Positions 51,803 through 60,213 of a stretch of 64,000 nt of DNA are shown piece by piece; position 1 is the first letter of the stretch, and every line of letters begins with the position of its first letter. This stretch comes from Ruegeria sp. TM1040 (lineage in GTDB: Bacteria > Pseudomonadota > Alphaproteobacteria > Rhodobacterales > Rhodobacteraceae). The notes beneath the pieces were generated by a model. The model searched no databases, was not told the DNA's origin, and saw only the letters and a list, made by a program, of their open reading frames with translations. The translations under genes and the position numbers were made by a program. Location of the stretch: the NCBI RefSeq assembly GCF_000014065.1, contig NC_008044.1, positions 1,945,501-2,009,500 on the forward strand, read 5' to 3'.

Positions 51803-53476
51803 ATGGCCGCCGCACAGCGCGACAACCACGCCGATGTCATCGTGATCGGGGCCGGTCTGGCAGGTCTGGTTGCGGCCAATGAGCTGGCGGATCGCGGCAA
51901 GCGGGTGATCCTGCTGGAACAGGAGCCGGCTCATTTCATCGGCGGGCAAGCCCATTGGAGCCTTGGCGGCCTCTTTATGGTGGACACCCCCGAGCAGCGC
52001 CGCATGGGCATCCGCGACAGTCTGGATCTTGCGCAGCGCGACTGGGCGGGCAGCGCGCAGTTCGACCGTCCCGAGGATCAGAGCCCGCGTCAATGGGCCA
52101 AGGCCTATCTCGAGTTTGCCGCAGGCGATATGCGCGCGTGGCTGCATGATCTGGGCCTGCGCTGGTTTCCAGTCGTGGGCTGGGCCGAGCGCGGCGATGG
52201 GCGCGCCGAAGGGCATGGCAACTCCGTGCCGCGGTTCCATATCACATGGGGCACCGGGCCGGGCGTAGTCGCCCCATTTGCCCAGCGCGTGCATGCCCAT
52301 GTTGCGACGGGACGGATCGACGCGCGCTTTCGCCATCAGGTCAGCCATATCATCCAGCAGGGCGGTCACATCAAAGGGGTTTCGGGCGAGGTGCTGGCCG
52401 ATGACCAGGGCCCGATCGGCGCACAAACCAACCGGCATGAGGTCGGCGAGTTCGAAGTCTACGCGCCCTCGCTCATTGTGGCCTCGGGGGGGATCGGCGG
52501 CAATCTGGAGATGGTCCGCGAAAACTGGCCGACAGAGCGGCTTGGCCCGGCGCCCAGCCGGATGGTGTCGGGCGTGCCGGCCCATGTGGACGGGCGCATG
52601 CTGAAGGTCGCGCAGGCGGCGGGCGGCCATATCATCAACGGCGACCGCATGTGGCACTATTGCGAGGGGCTGAGAAACTGGGACCCGATCTGGCCCAACC
52701 ACGGCATCCGCATCCTGCCCGGCCCGTCGTCGCTCTGGTTTGACGCACATGGCACCCGCTTGCCCGATCCGGCGCTGCCGGGGTTTGACACGCTTGGGAC
52801 GCTCAAGGCAATCTTGGCCAGCGGGCAGGACTACAGCTGGTTCATCCTCAGTCAGAAGATCATCCAGAAGGAATTTGCACTGTCGGGCTCGGAACAGAAC
52901 CCAGACCTCACGTCCGGCACATGGGCCGAAGTGCTCCGGGCGCGGATCTTTTCCGGCGGCAAGGCCCCCGTCCCGGTCGAAGCCTTCAAGAAACATGGCG
53001 CGGATTTTGTGGTGGCCGAGACGCTCTCGGACCTTGTGCGCGGCATGAATGAGATCGCGGATGTGCCGCTTGACGAGGCACATATCCGCGCCCAGATCGA
53101 GGCGCGCGATGCGCAGGTCGACAATCCCTTTGCCAAGGACCGCCAGATCCAGGCGATCCACGCGGCGCGCAATTATCGCGGTGACCGGCTTATTCGCACG
53201 GCGAAACCGCATCGGTTGCTGGACCGCGCCAATGGGCCGCTGATCGCGGTGCGGCTCAGTATCCTCACCCGCAAGACATTGGGCGGGCTGCACACCACAC
53301 TGGAGAGTCAGATGATCGGCGCAGACGGGGCGCCCCTGCCCGGCCTCTTTGCGGTGGGCGAAGCGGCTGGCTTTGGCGGGGGTGGGTATCACGGCTACAA
53401 TGCGCTTGAGGGCACGTTTCTGGGGGGCTGCCTCTTTTCGGGGCGTCAGGCTGGGCGTTCGGATCAGATCGCGTGA
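51803..53476 (+). CDS. FAD-binding dehydrogenase (FRD/3-ketosteroid-dehydrogenase-like)
   Basis: A 557-residue flavoprotein. ADVIVIGAGLAGLVAANELA (residues 10-29) is the dinucleotide-binding motif, with the acidic end VILLEQE; GGQAHWSLGGLFMVD follows. The C-terminal FAD loop is PGLFAVGEAAGFGGGGYHGY. The arrangement matches fumarate-reductase/succinate-dehydrogenase-like and 3-ketosteroid-delta1-dehydrogenase-like proteins annotated as FAD-binding dehydrogenase. No signal peptide (the N-terminus is polar). AAGGAGGAGCGCC lies before the ATG. Substrate unknown. It is followed by a NADAR gene 31 bp downstream. Confidence 0.87.
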   Translation: MAAAQRDNHADVIVIGAGLAGLVAANELADRGKRVILLEQEPAHFIGGQAHWSLGGLFMVDTPEQRRMGIRDSLDLAQRDWAGSAQFDRPEDQSPRQWAKAYLEFAAGDMRAWLHDLGLRWFPVVGWAERGDGRAEGHGNSVPRFHITWGTGPGVVAPFAQRVHAHVATGRIDARFRHQVSHIIQQGGHIKGVSGEVLADDQGPIGAQTNRHEVGEFEVYAPSLIVASGGIGGNLEMVRENWPTERLGPAPSRMVSGVPAHVDGRMLKVAQAAGGHIINGDRMWHYCEGLRNWDPIWPNHGIRILPGPSSLWFDAHGTRLPDPALPGFDTLGTLKAILASGQDYSWFILSQKIIQKEFALSGSEQNPDLTSGTWAEVLRARIFSGGKAPVPVEAFKKHGADFVVAETLSDLVRGMNEIADVPLDEAHIRAQIEARDAQVDNPFAKDRQIQAIHAARNYRGDRLIRTAKPHRLLDRANGPLIAVRLSILTRKTLGGLHTTLESQMIGADGAPLPGLFAVGEAAGFGGGGYHGYNALEGTFLGGCLFSGRQAGRSDQIA

Positions 53477-53507
53477 TCTGGGCGGAAACGTGTGCTAGGC
53501 AGCCGCG

Positions 53508-53981
53508 ATGACACCGCCCTCTCCAGATACGATCTATTTTTACGCGCAAACGGACCCTTATGCGGAGTTTTCAAACTTCGCGCCCTATGGGGTGTGCTTT
53601 GAGGACATTTGGTGGCCGACGGTGGAACACTATTTTCAGGCGATGAAATTTCACGATGCAGCCTATCGCACACGCATTCGCCGGTGCCAAAAACCCAAGG
53701 ATGCCAAAGCCCTTGGCATGACGCGCAAGATCCCCCTGCGTGCCGACTGGGAGGAGGTCAAGGATGACATCATGTATGCGGCGGTCTTGTGCAAGTTTCG
53801 CACCCATGGCGCGCCGCGGCAGTTGCTTCTTGGCACCGGCGATGCCCCATTGGTGGAGAACGCGCCTATGGATGCCTATTGGGGCTGCGGCCCGGATGGG
53901 CTGGGTCTCAACAAGCTGGGCCGGATCCTGATGCGGGTTCGGGGTGAACTGGCTGAGGATGCGGCGGCGCTGAATCGCTGA
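53508..53981 (+). CDS. NADAR family protein (YbiA/DUF1768)
   Basis: A 157-residue NADAR-domain protein. It opens TIYFYAQTDPYAEFSNFAPY (strand and the conserved F-S-N-F), continues WWPTVEHYFQAMKF with the invariant Glu-His-x-x-Gln, then DAKALGM and the C-terminal ENAPMDAYWGCGPDGLGLNK (W-G-x-G-x-x-G-x-G-x-N-x-x-G). Members cleave N-glycosidic bonds: YbiA acts on unstable riboflavin intermediates, and others remove ADP-ribose from guanine in DNA and so counter DarT-like toxins. No toxin gene is adjacent, so a housekeeping role is more likely here. Confidence 0.93.
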   Translation: MTPPSPDTIYFYAQTDPYAEFSNFAPYGVCFEDIWWPTVEHYFQAMKFHDAAYRTRIRRCQKPKDAKALGMTRKIPLRADWEEVKDDIMYAAVLCKFRTHGAPRQLLLGTGDAPLVENAPMDAYWGCGPDGLGLNKLGRILMRVRGELAEDAAALNR

Positions 53982-54074
53982 TGAGGCGGCGCTGGCGGTC
54001 CAAATCAGGGACGGGCGAGGACCGCTGAGACCAACGCTCCCCGGGGTATTTCGTCTCGGATGTGCCCGCCAACA

Positions 54075-54539
54075 TCAGCCACTGGTCTCAACCAGACCTT
54101 CTTCTTCGACCTCTCGGCTGTAACGCAGAAGCGCCTGCCCGTCGCTGTCCATCAGGATCAGCGCGTCTGGCTCGATCTGGTAATGCGTCACCTCGGAAAG
54201 GAGCGACAGCAGCTTTTCTTCCTGTTCTGCAAGGCCCTCCGGGCAGGCCATCATGGTGCCGGCGATCTTGTCGGGAAAGGTGATTTCATCGCCTTCGATC
54301 TCCACCTCGCCCATGAACCGGTTGCAGCCCGCGCTGGTACCAAAACGACCATCCTCAAAAAAGATGAGGTCGAGATCACGACCTTCGAGCGGGGCTTTGC
54401 CCTCAATCTCGCTCAGGGTCCATTGCGTATCGGTCAGCGGCGGAGTGGCTGGCTCGGTCGCGCGGGTCTGCGCGCCCATCACGATGGCGGAGGCTGCTAC
54501 CAGAACGGCGGCGATAAAAGCTCTTCGGGTTGTCATCAT
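54075..54539 (-). CDS. META-domain (HslJ-like) exported protein
   Basis: A 154-residue protein with an export signal (TTRRAFIAAVLVAASAIVMG, ending near AQTRATE; the RR pair resembles but does not match a full Tat motif). The META domain has DTQWTLSEIEGKA, the GRFGTSAGCNRFMGEVEIEG strand with the single Cys, and TMMACPEGLAEQEEKLLSLL, the second Cys that usually pairs with it. It is a small beta-rich periplasmic or lipoprotein-like domain of unknown function, sometimes linked to heat or novobiocin tolerance (HslJ). Start ATG 54539 or 54536; a third at 54575 is less likely. Confidence 0.85.
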   Translation of the reverse strand: MMTTRRAFIAAVLVAASAIVMGAQTRATEPATPPLTDTQWTLSEIEGKAPLEGRDLDLIFFEDGRFGTSAGCNRFMGEVEIEGDEITFPDKIAGTMMACPEGLAEQEEKLLSLLSEVTHYQIEPDALILMDSDGQALLRYSREVEEEGLVETSG

Positions 54540-54626
54540 GGGTCCCATTCCCAATTCTGTCTCTATCGAAAACAAAAGTGGGAAGCGGGACGCTCTACCA
54601 CAAGGGGAATTGCATCCAACGCAGGT

Positions 54627-54652
54627 GGGATGCGCGAAAAGGCGCGCATCCC
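54627..54652. terminator. Hairpin at the 3' end of the second SLC13 gene
   Basis: A perfect 9-bp stem (54627-54635 with 54644-54652, gggatgcgc) lies 4 bp beyond the stop codon at 54657. No T run in the minus direction; it may protect the 3' end of the transcript. Confidence 0.6.
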
Positions 54653-54656
54653 GATG

Positions 54657-56435
54657 TCAGAGTGGCCAGAGCAGCGGGATCACGGCCGAGGCCAAAAGCC
54701 CCATCGAGAGATTGAGCGGAATGCCCACCCGGAGGAAGTCCGAGAACTTGTAGCCCCCCGGACCATAGACCAGCATATTGGTCTGATAGCCGATGGGCGT
54801 GGCAAATGAGGCCGAGGCTGCAATCATCACCGCTATCACCAGCGGGCGCGGATCAAGCCCCATGGCCTGCGCCAGCCCCACCGCAATCGGCGTGACCACC
54901 ACGGCAACGGCATTGTTGGACACAAGCTCGGTGAGCACCGACGTCAGAAGATATACCGCCCAGACCAGAAAGAAGGGCGGCAGATCCACCAAGGCCGGGG
55001 AGATCGCGTTGACAATGAGTTCGACCGCGCCGGAGCTTTCAAGCGCCGCGCCAATGGCCAGCATGGAAAAGATCAGCGCCAGAAGCCGCCCATCCACAAA
55101 GGAAAACGCCTCATCCGCGTCGATACAGCGGGTCGCCAGCACCAGCGCCACCGCAAGGATCGACAGCATCAGGATCGGTGCCAGACCAAAGGCGGCGGCG
55201 ATCACGATGCCGACCATGGCGGCCACTGCAACCGGCGCGTGGCTGCGGCGATAGGCACGCTGCGTGGGCTGGGACACATCGGCCATGTCCGTCTCTGCCG
55301 CAAGGCGCTGGATATCGCCCGGCGCGCCCTCCAGCAGCAGCGTATCCCCCACGCGCACCACCAGATCATCAAGCTGCACGCCGATGTTCTGGTTGCGCCG
55401 GTGTACCGCCAGCACATAGACGCCATAACGCCGACGCAGGCGCATTGCCCCAAGGCTGCGCCCCACCATGCGACAGCCAGGCGTGATGAGCACCTCGACC
55501 GTCTTGGTTTCCACAGCCGAGACCTGATCGACGCGCTTCAGCTCCTTGTTGCGCTGCAGGCTCAGAAGCTCTGTCATCTGGGTGCGCAGCACAACCCGGT
55601 CGCCCACCTGAAGCTCCACGCCCTGCAGGTTGCGCCGCAGCGAGTCATCGCCGCGGATCACGTCGATCAGCCGCACGCCCGGGCGTTTGAAGAGCTGCAC
55701 GCCCGTGACTTCGCGGCCGATGAGGTTGCTGTCAGGCGGGATCACCGCTTCGGTAAAGAATTTCATCTTCGAGCGATCCGAGAGCATCATCGCCATACTG
55801 TCCCGTTCCGGCAGCAGGCGCGGCGCGATAAAGCGCAGATAAATCAGCCCCCAGACCACAACCACGATGCCCAAGGGCGTGACCTCGAAGATAGAGAATG
55901 GCGCAAGACCCTGCGCGCGGGCCACCCCATCGACCAGCAGGTTGGTAGAGGTCCCGATCAAGGTGAGCGTGCCGCCCAGAACCGCTGCATAAGAGAGCGG
56001 AATCAGCATCTTGGAGGGCGAAACATTGAGCGTGCGCGAGATCTGGATAAAGACCGGGATCATCACCACCACCACCGGCGTGTTGGACACAAAGGCCGAG
56101 GCGATCACCACAAAGCCCATCAGGAGCGCGATTGCCATTTTCGGGCTCACTTCGGCCTTTTTGCGGGCCACAGAGGTAAAGGCATCAAGCGCCCCGGTGC
56201 GCACCAGGGCCCCCATGATGAGGAACATCGCCGCAATGGTCCAGGGCGCCGGGTTCGCCAGCACCGGCAGCGCCTCGGCATAGGGCAGCACCCCGGTGAT
56301 CAGCATCAAGGAGACGCCACAGATCGCCACCACCTCGGTCGGATAGGTTTCGCGCAAAAAGGCCACGAACATCGCAAGAACGATCAACAACGCGATAATG
56401 GCGCTTGTGGTGTCACCCGATTGAAAGAGAAACAT
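54657..56435 (-). CDS. SLC13/DASS-type permease with two RCK_C domains
   Basis: A 592-residue homologue of the 49823-51598 permease. It has four N-terminal helices (AIIALLIVLAMFVAFLRETY and so on), SNTPVVVVMIPVF and TLIGTSTNLLVDGVA (the SNT-type hairpin), two cytosolic RCK_C domains (about residues 215-380: EAVIPPDSNLIGREVTGVQL and EVLITPGCRMVGRSLGAMRL) and a second membrane repeat with ELVSNNAVAVVVTPIAVGLA and ASFATPIGYQTNMLVYGPGG. Ends in LLWPL, like its relative (FFWPL). Sulfate, dicarboxylate or Na+-linked anion transport is likely; not decidable. The two copies are distantly related, not a recent duplication. Confidence 0.9.
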   Translation of the reverse strand: MFLFQSGDTTSAIIALLIVLAMFVAFLRETYPTEVVAICGVSLMLITGVLPYAEALPVLANPAPWTIAAMFLIMGALVRTGALDAFTSVARKKAEVSPKMAIALLMGFVVIASAFVSNTPVVVVMIPVFIQISRTLNVSPSKMLIPLSYAAVLGGTLTLIGTSTNLLVDGVARAQGLAPFSIFEVTPLGIVVVVWGLIYLRFIAPRLLPERDSMAMMLSDRSKMKFFTEAVIPPDSNLIGREVTGVQLFKRPGVRLIDVIRGDDSLRRNLQGVELQVGDRVVLRTQMTELLSLQRNKELKRVDQVSAVETKTVEVLITPGCRMVGRSLGAMRLRRRYGVYVLAVHRRNQNIGVQLDDLVVRVGDTLLLEGAPGDIQRLAAETDMADVSQPTQRAYRRSHAPVAVAAMVGIVIAAAFGLAPILMLSILAVALVLATRCIDADEAFSFVDGRLLALIFSMLAIGAALESSGAVELIVNAISPALVDLPPFFLVWAVYLLTSVLTELVSNNAVAVVVTPIAVGLAQAMGLDPRPLVIAVMIAASASFATPIGYQTNMLVYGPGGYKFSDFLRVGIPLNLSMGLLASAVIPLLWPL

Positions 56436-56716
56436 TCAAATCCACACTGTTTGGGGTGCTCCCGCCGCATTTTGGGGCGAGGCTTCAGCCAACGGACATA
56501 TTCACCGATCAAAGGCCGTGCAGCAAGCAATTGTATCAGCAAAATTCGGCAGATGCGGCGAGATTGGCACCTGCGTCACAGGTGGATGCGCAGATCCCCG
56601 CATCACCCCCCGAAACCGCAGGCCCTTCACCCCGTGCAGGTATCAGGTCCTATCTGCTGGCCTCTCAATTCATTGCGGGAGATTGCGCTCGCTCCGCGAG
56701 GTCTTATGGTGGCCGA

Positions 56717-57610
56717 ATGACCCCGGATCGACCTGTTTTCACCCATCGTCTCTCTGCCTCGGGATCGGACAGCCCGCGTGCTGACGCGGGAGAGATTTTC
56801 CCCTATTGGAGCTTTACAAAGACGGTGATCGCAATCTGCGCCCTGCGGATGGTGCAGGACGGTCGGCTCGACCTCGACGCCCCTCTGGCGGGCTTTGATT
56901 TCTCGTTGCGACACCTGCTTGATCATACTGCGGGGCTGCCGGATTATTTCACCCTGCCCGCGTATGGGGCGGCTGTGGCGCAAAATGAGGAGCCCTGGTC
57001 TGCCGAGGCTCTGCGCGCGGCCACCATGGCGCAAGGCCGGCTGTTTGCCCCCGGCACGGGCTGGTCCTATTCCAATCTTGGGTTCATGGTGGCGCGGGAC
57101 CTGCTTGAGGAGGTGGCCGGGCAATCATTCTCAGATCTCCTCCAGCAGTTGATCTGCGCCCCGCTTGAACTGCGTTCGATCACGCTTGCCCAGACCCGCC
57201 GCGATTTTGAGCGCGTCCATTGGGCTGCCGCAAAGCGCTATCATCCTGGCTGGGTCTATCATGGCTGCCTGACGGGCACAGCCGCAGATGCGGCGCGGCT
57301 CCTGCAGGGGCTCTTTGAGGGGACGCTGCTTGATGCGGAGATGCTGCGCGAGATGCGCAAGAGCCATCCCCTCGGCGGGGTAATCGAGGGGCGCCCCTGG
57401 ACCGAATGCGGCTATGCGCTGGGGCTCATGAGTGGGCGCGCAGGGGAGGCCGGGCGCATGATCGGCCATTCCGGCGCAGGCCCCTTCAGCGTCAACGCAG
57501 TCTATCATTTCCCCGACCTGTCACCGCCTGTTACCGTGGCCAGTTTCACCGACGGCACCCTTGAAGGGGTTGCAGAACATGCGGCGGTTGCGGCGGCCCT
57601 GTCAGCCTGA
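56717..57610 (+). CDS. Serine hydrolase (beta-lactamase class C / esterase-like)
   Basis: A 297-residue serine hydrolase of the beta-lactamase/penicillin-binding fold. The nucleophile motif is S-x-x-K in IFPYWSFTKTVIAI (about residue 35), the second element is YSN in GWSYSNLGFMVA, and the third is HSG in RMIGHSGAGPFS. LLDHTAGLPDYF is the conserved stretch of class C-like esterases. There is no signal peptide at the chosen start, so it is probably cytoplasmic, an esterase or peptidase rather than a resistance beta-lactamase. ATG 56717 is the first with normal family N-terminus; the open frame runs upstream to 56405 without support. Confidence 0.88.
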   Translation: MTPDRPVFTHRLSASGSDSPRADAGEIFPYWSFTKTVIAICALRMVQDGRLDLDAPLAGFDFSLRHLLDHTAGLPDYFTLPAYGAAVAQNEEPWSAEALRAATMAQGRLFAPGTGWSYSNLGFMVARDLLEEVAGQSFSDLLQQLICAPLELRSITLAQTRRDFERVHWAAAKRYHPGWVYHGCLTGTAADAARLLQGLFEGTLLDAEMLREMRKSHPLGGVIEGRPWTECGYALGLMSGRAGEAGRMIGHSGAGPFSVNAVYHFPDLSPPVTVASFTDGTLEGVAEHAAVAAALSA

Positions 57611-57777
57611 CCGCACCACTTGCGGGCGTCCTCGCAGGAGGCGTGGCGCATGAGGATGTTCCGCCGCTTGGTATTGCGCGTGCAAACCTGCTGGCTGTCA
57701 CATTCCACTTTGAAGATCGCAAAGCCGCGCCTGCAGATCCAAGGCATTCACGTTGCTTCGGTCCGGTTGCGGCCAAG

Positions 57778-57940
57778 TGATGATCCAGTGACGATCCAGT
57801 GGCGATCCAGTGGCGGCCGGTCGGAACGCGCCTCTCAAACGAGGGGACGCTCCCGCCCAAGACACGCTGCTCTGGCCTGCGCCAGAGAAACGGTCTCAGA
57901 TGGGCCGGGCCGCGCACGCAAAGCGTGCGCGGCCCGGCCC
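57778..57940. repeat. 11-bp x3 tandem repeat and an 18-bp stem hairpin
   Basis: In the 404-bp gap between convergent genes: three 11-bp units of tg(a/g)(t/c)gatccag (57778-57788, 57789-57799, 57800-57810), then an 18-bp perfect hairpin (57902-57919/57923-57940, loop aaa). The hairpin is followed by aacgggaggagggcttttttcaaaaagc, the same trailing pattern as at 32536-32572. No gene is seen in the rest of the gap. Confidence 0.8.
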
Positions 57941-58014
57941 AACGGGAGGAGGGCTTTTTTCAAAAAGCATGACGACGGGCGGGAGCGCCCCGGTTTTGCG
58001 TGGCGGGCGCGCGG

Positions 58015-58827
58015 TTAGGGCGCGGCTTGTTGCAAGAGGCCACCCTGACGCACCATCTCGATGCGTTTGGCGGCGCCGGTGCGGTCATCGGTTTCCACAT
58101 AGACGCCCGAAAGCGTTGCCGCCCCGGTTGCCGGGGTGAAGCGGCTTTTGGGCATGCCAGTGAGGAACCGACGCATCGGTTCCGCCTTATCCATGCCAAT
58201 CACGGAATTATAGTCGCCGCACATGCCCGCGTCCGTCAGATAGGCAGTGCCGCCTTCAAGGATCTGTGCATCCCCGGTTGGCACATGCGTATGGGTGCCC
58301 ACCACAAGCGAGGCCTTGCCATTGCAGAAATGCCCCATCGCCATTTTCTCCGAGGTGGCTTCGCAATGCATATCGACAATGATCGCCTGCGCCAGCCCAC
58401 CGCGAGGATGGGATTTCAGCACGCCTTCGACCGCTCCAAAAGGATCATCAAAGGCGCGTTTCATAAACACCTGCCCCAGCGCCTGCAGCACCAGAACCTT
58501 CTGCCCGCCGCGCGCGGTGAACAGCCGATGTCCCCGCCCCGGCGCCCCCTTGGCAAAGTTCAATGGGCGCACGATACGGCTGTCCTGTTCGATATACTGG
58601 AGCATGTCTTTCTGGTCGAACGCATGATCGCCAAGCGTCACGCAATCCGCCCCTGCTTCGAACAGGATCTTGGCGTGCTCGCCAGACAGCCCCATGCCGT
58701 TGGAGGCGTTTTCGCCGTTCACCACGACAAAATCGAGCCGCCATTCGTCGCGCAGACGCGGCAGGGTTTCGGTTATCGCCGCACGCCCCGCGCGGCCCAT
58801 GACATCGCCAAGAAACAGTATACGCAT
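58015..58827 (-). CDS. ymdB: YmdB-type metallophosphoesterase (TIGR00282)
   Basis: A 270-residue phosphodiesterase of the YmdB family (2',3'-cyclic nucleotide phosphodiesterase in Bacillus). It opens MRILFLGDVMGRAGRAAITE, the metal-site D-x-x-G-x-x-G-R motif, and continues FVVVNGENASNGMGLS (GEN-x-x-x-G), TLGDHAFDQKDM, VDMHCEATSEKMAMGHF and VVGTHTHVPTGD with the metal-binding His residues, and the end GGTAYLTDAGMCGDYNSVIG. Start ATG 58827 is used because of the canonical N-terminus; the upstream ATG at 58869 adds 14 residues. In Rhodobacteraceae this gene often neighbours the 5-formyl-THF cyclo-ligase gene, which is nearby here too. Confidence 0.93.
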   Translation of the reverse strand: MRILFLGDVMGRAGRAAITETLPRLRDEWRLDFVVVNGENASNGMGLSGEHAKILFEAGADCVTLGDHAFDQKDMLQYIEQDSRIVRPLNFAKGAPGRGHRLFTARGGQKVLVLQALGQVFMKRAFDDPFGAVEGVLKSHPRGGLAQAIIVDMHCEATSEKMAMGHFCNGKASLVVGTHTHVPTGDAQILEGGTAYLTDAGMCGDYNSVIGMDKAEPMRRFLTGMPKSRFTPATGAATLSGVYVETDDRTGAAKRIEMVRQGGLLQQAAP

Positions 58828-59203
58828 GTCCCCGCAATAGGCGCAGAGACCGCCCGCCACAAGGGGCAATGCCGCTGAGACGGCGCAAACACATCGCCTC
58901 TGCGCCCTGACCAGAGCGAAGACCTCGCGCCGGGACGCCTAACGCCCGGATCATGCGAAGGCCACGCCATATCGTGTATGCCAAGGCACGTCAGGGCATG
59001 TCACGCCGAGGGCGCGACTGTTCCAGCGCGGCAAACAATTTCCCCGATTGCCTCCGATTGCATGCGGTTTTGAGGATATATCCCCGCCAGCGTCGCCTTT
59101 TTTAATAAAAGAGTTGCGATCAGGCCGGCAGCCGACAAGTCTGGACACAGAGCCGCGCCCGACCCGATGGGGCGCCTCACGCCATTTCAGACGAGTCCTC
59201 ATC
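58828..59203. other. Divergent gene-free region
   Basis: 376 bp between divergent ymdB and the oxygenase gene. A slightly AT-rich segment (59095-59115, cttttttaataaaagag) is a plausible promoter area for the oxygenase gene. No gene or repeat is recognised. Confidence 0.45.
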
Positions 59204-60043
59204 ATGTCCACACCCGTATTGAACCTTGATCCCGACACGCTTTTGATGTCCTCAAAAGACGCCCGCGCTGCAGCCGCACCCTATGCGGCAGAGTATCAGG
59301 GCCGCGGCCCCTTCAACTACGGTGGCTATGACAACTTCCTGAACCCAGAGATCCTCGAGCGTGTCCGCGAGGAGCTGAAGCAACTGCCCGAAGCAGCCAA
59401 CAGCTATGATCGCCCGCAGGAGCGACTAAAGACCTCTTATGTGCCCGAACGCCTGCCGATGTATACGCGGCAACTGTTTTACGCGCTGAACTCGCGCCCG
59501 ATGCTGGCGTTCATCGAGGAACTCACCGGTATCAAGGGGCTGATCCCCGATCCCTATTTTGCAGGTGGCGGCGTTCATGTGGTGGCCAATGGCGGGCATC
59601 TGGATATTCACGCAGATTTCAATCACCACGCGGGCCTGAACCTCGAGCGTCGCGTGAACCTGCTGATCTACCTCAACAAGGACTGGCGCGAGGAATATGG
59701 CGGTTCCTTCGAGGTCTGGGACGAGAATATGGCTGGAAAGCTTGCCAGTTACGTGCCGCTCTTTAACCGGATGTGCATGTTCTCCACCTCCTCCGAGAGC
59801 TGGCATGGCAACCCCGAGCCGGTGAACCACCCCGATGGCGAGCCGCGCATGTCGATTGCGCTCTATTACTACACCGCGACATGGGACAGCACCCGCAAGA
59901 GCCACACCACGCTCTTTAAACCGCGCCCCGGCACCAAGGACCAGCGCGACCGGCAGGTGGCGCGGCGTGAGCTCTTGCAAGACCTCTTGCCGCCGGTGCT
60001 CCACCGCAAGCTTGCGTGGCGTCTGGAGAAGCTGGGGTTTTGA
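59204..60043 (+). CDS. 2-oxoglutarate/Fe(II)-dependent oxygenase (prolyl-hydroxylase-like)
   Basis: A 279-residue 2OG-Fe(II) dioxygenase. The metal triad is visible: HxD in GGHLDIHADFNHH (about residue 138, His and Asp) and the distal His with an Arg nearby in SESWHGNPEPVNHPDGEPRM (about 200-219). The double-stranded beta-helix core is RRVNLLIYLNKDWREEYGG to FSTSSESWHGNP, as in P4H/Tpa1-like proteins. The target (a protein prolyl residue or small molecule) is not readable. ATG 59204 is chosen because the longer frame from 59048 begins in the promoter region. It stands between divergent ymdB and convergent cyclo-ligase. Confidence 0.88.
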   Translation: MSTPVLNLDPDTLLMSSKDARAAAAPYAAEYQGRGPFNYGGYDNFLNPEILERVREELKQLPEAANSYDRPQERLKTSYVPERLPMYTRQLFYALNSRPMLAFIEELTGIKGLIPDPYFAGGGVHVVANGGHLDIHADFNHHAGLNLERRVNLLIYLNKDWREEYGGSFEVWDENMAGKLASYVPLFNRMCMFSTSSESWHGNPEPVNHPDGEPRMSIALYYYTATWDSTRKSHTTLFKPRPGTKDQRDRQVARRELLQDLLPPVLHRKLAWRLEKLGF

Positions 60044-60186
60044 GCCCGCCCTGCCCCTGAGGCCCGCCTGCCCTGACGAACCCTCTGGGATCCGCCGGAT
60101 CTGCGTGATCCGGCATGCTCAAGATCGGCGCGCAATGGGGGCCTGAGAAAAACGTCCCCACAGCGGGAAAAGCGCCTGTGCCAGAG

Positions 60187-60213
60187 GCGTCAGTCGCGTC
60201 AGTCGCATCAGGG
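60187..60213. repeat. 9-bp tandem duplication at the end of the cyclo-ligase gene
   Basis: gcgtcagtc is repeated at 60187-60195 and 60196-60204 with a degenerate third copy (60205-60213). The stop codon of the 60208 gene lies within the third unit. Confidence 0.7.

Noticed and set aside
51761-53392. A 543-codon minus-strand frame opposite the FAD dehydrogenase
   Set aside because: The plus-strand FAD protein has both nucleotide-binding motifs; the antisense frame has none.
53508-53981. NADAR gene as part of a DarT-like toxin-antitoxin or phage-defence system
   Set aside because: No ADP-ribosyltransferase, nuclease or mobile-element gene lies within several kb; context is metabolic.
57650-57960. 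A short plus-strand frame starting at 57650 between the serine hydrolase and ymdB
   Set aside because: It runs through the 11-bp tandem repeat and toward the hairpin, is basic and low-complexity, and looks like a chance frame in repeat DNA.
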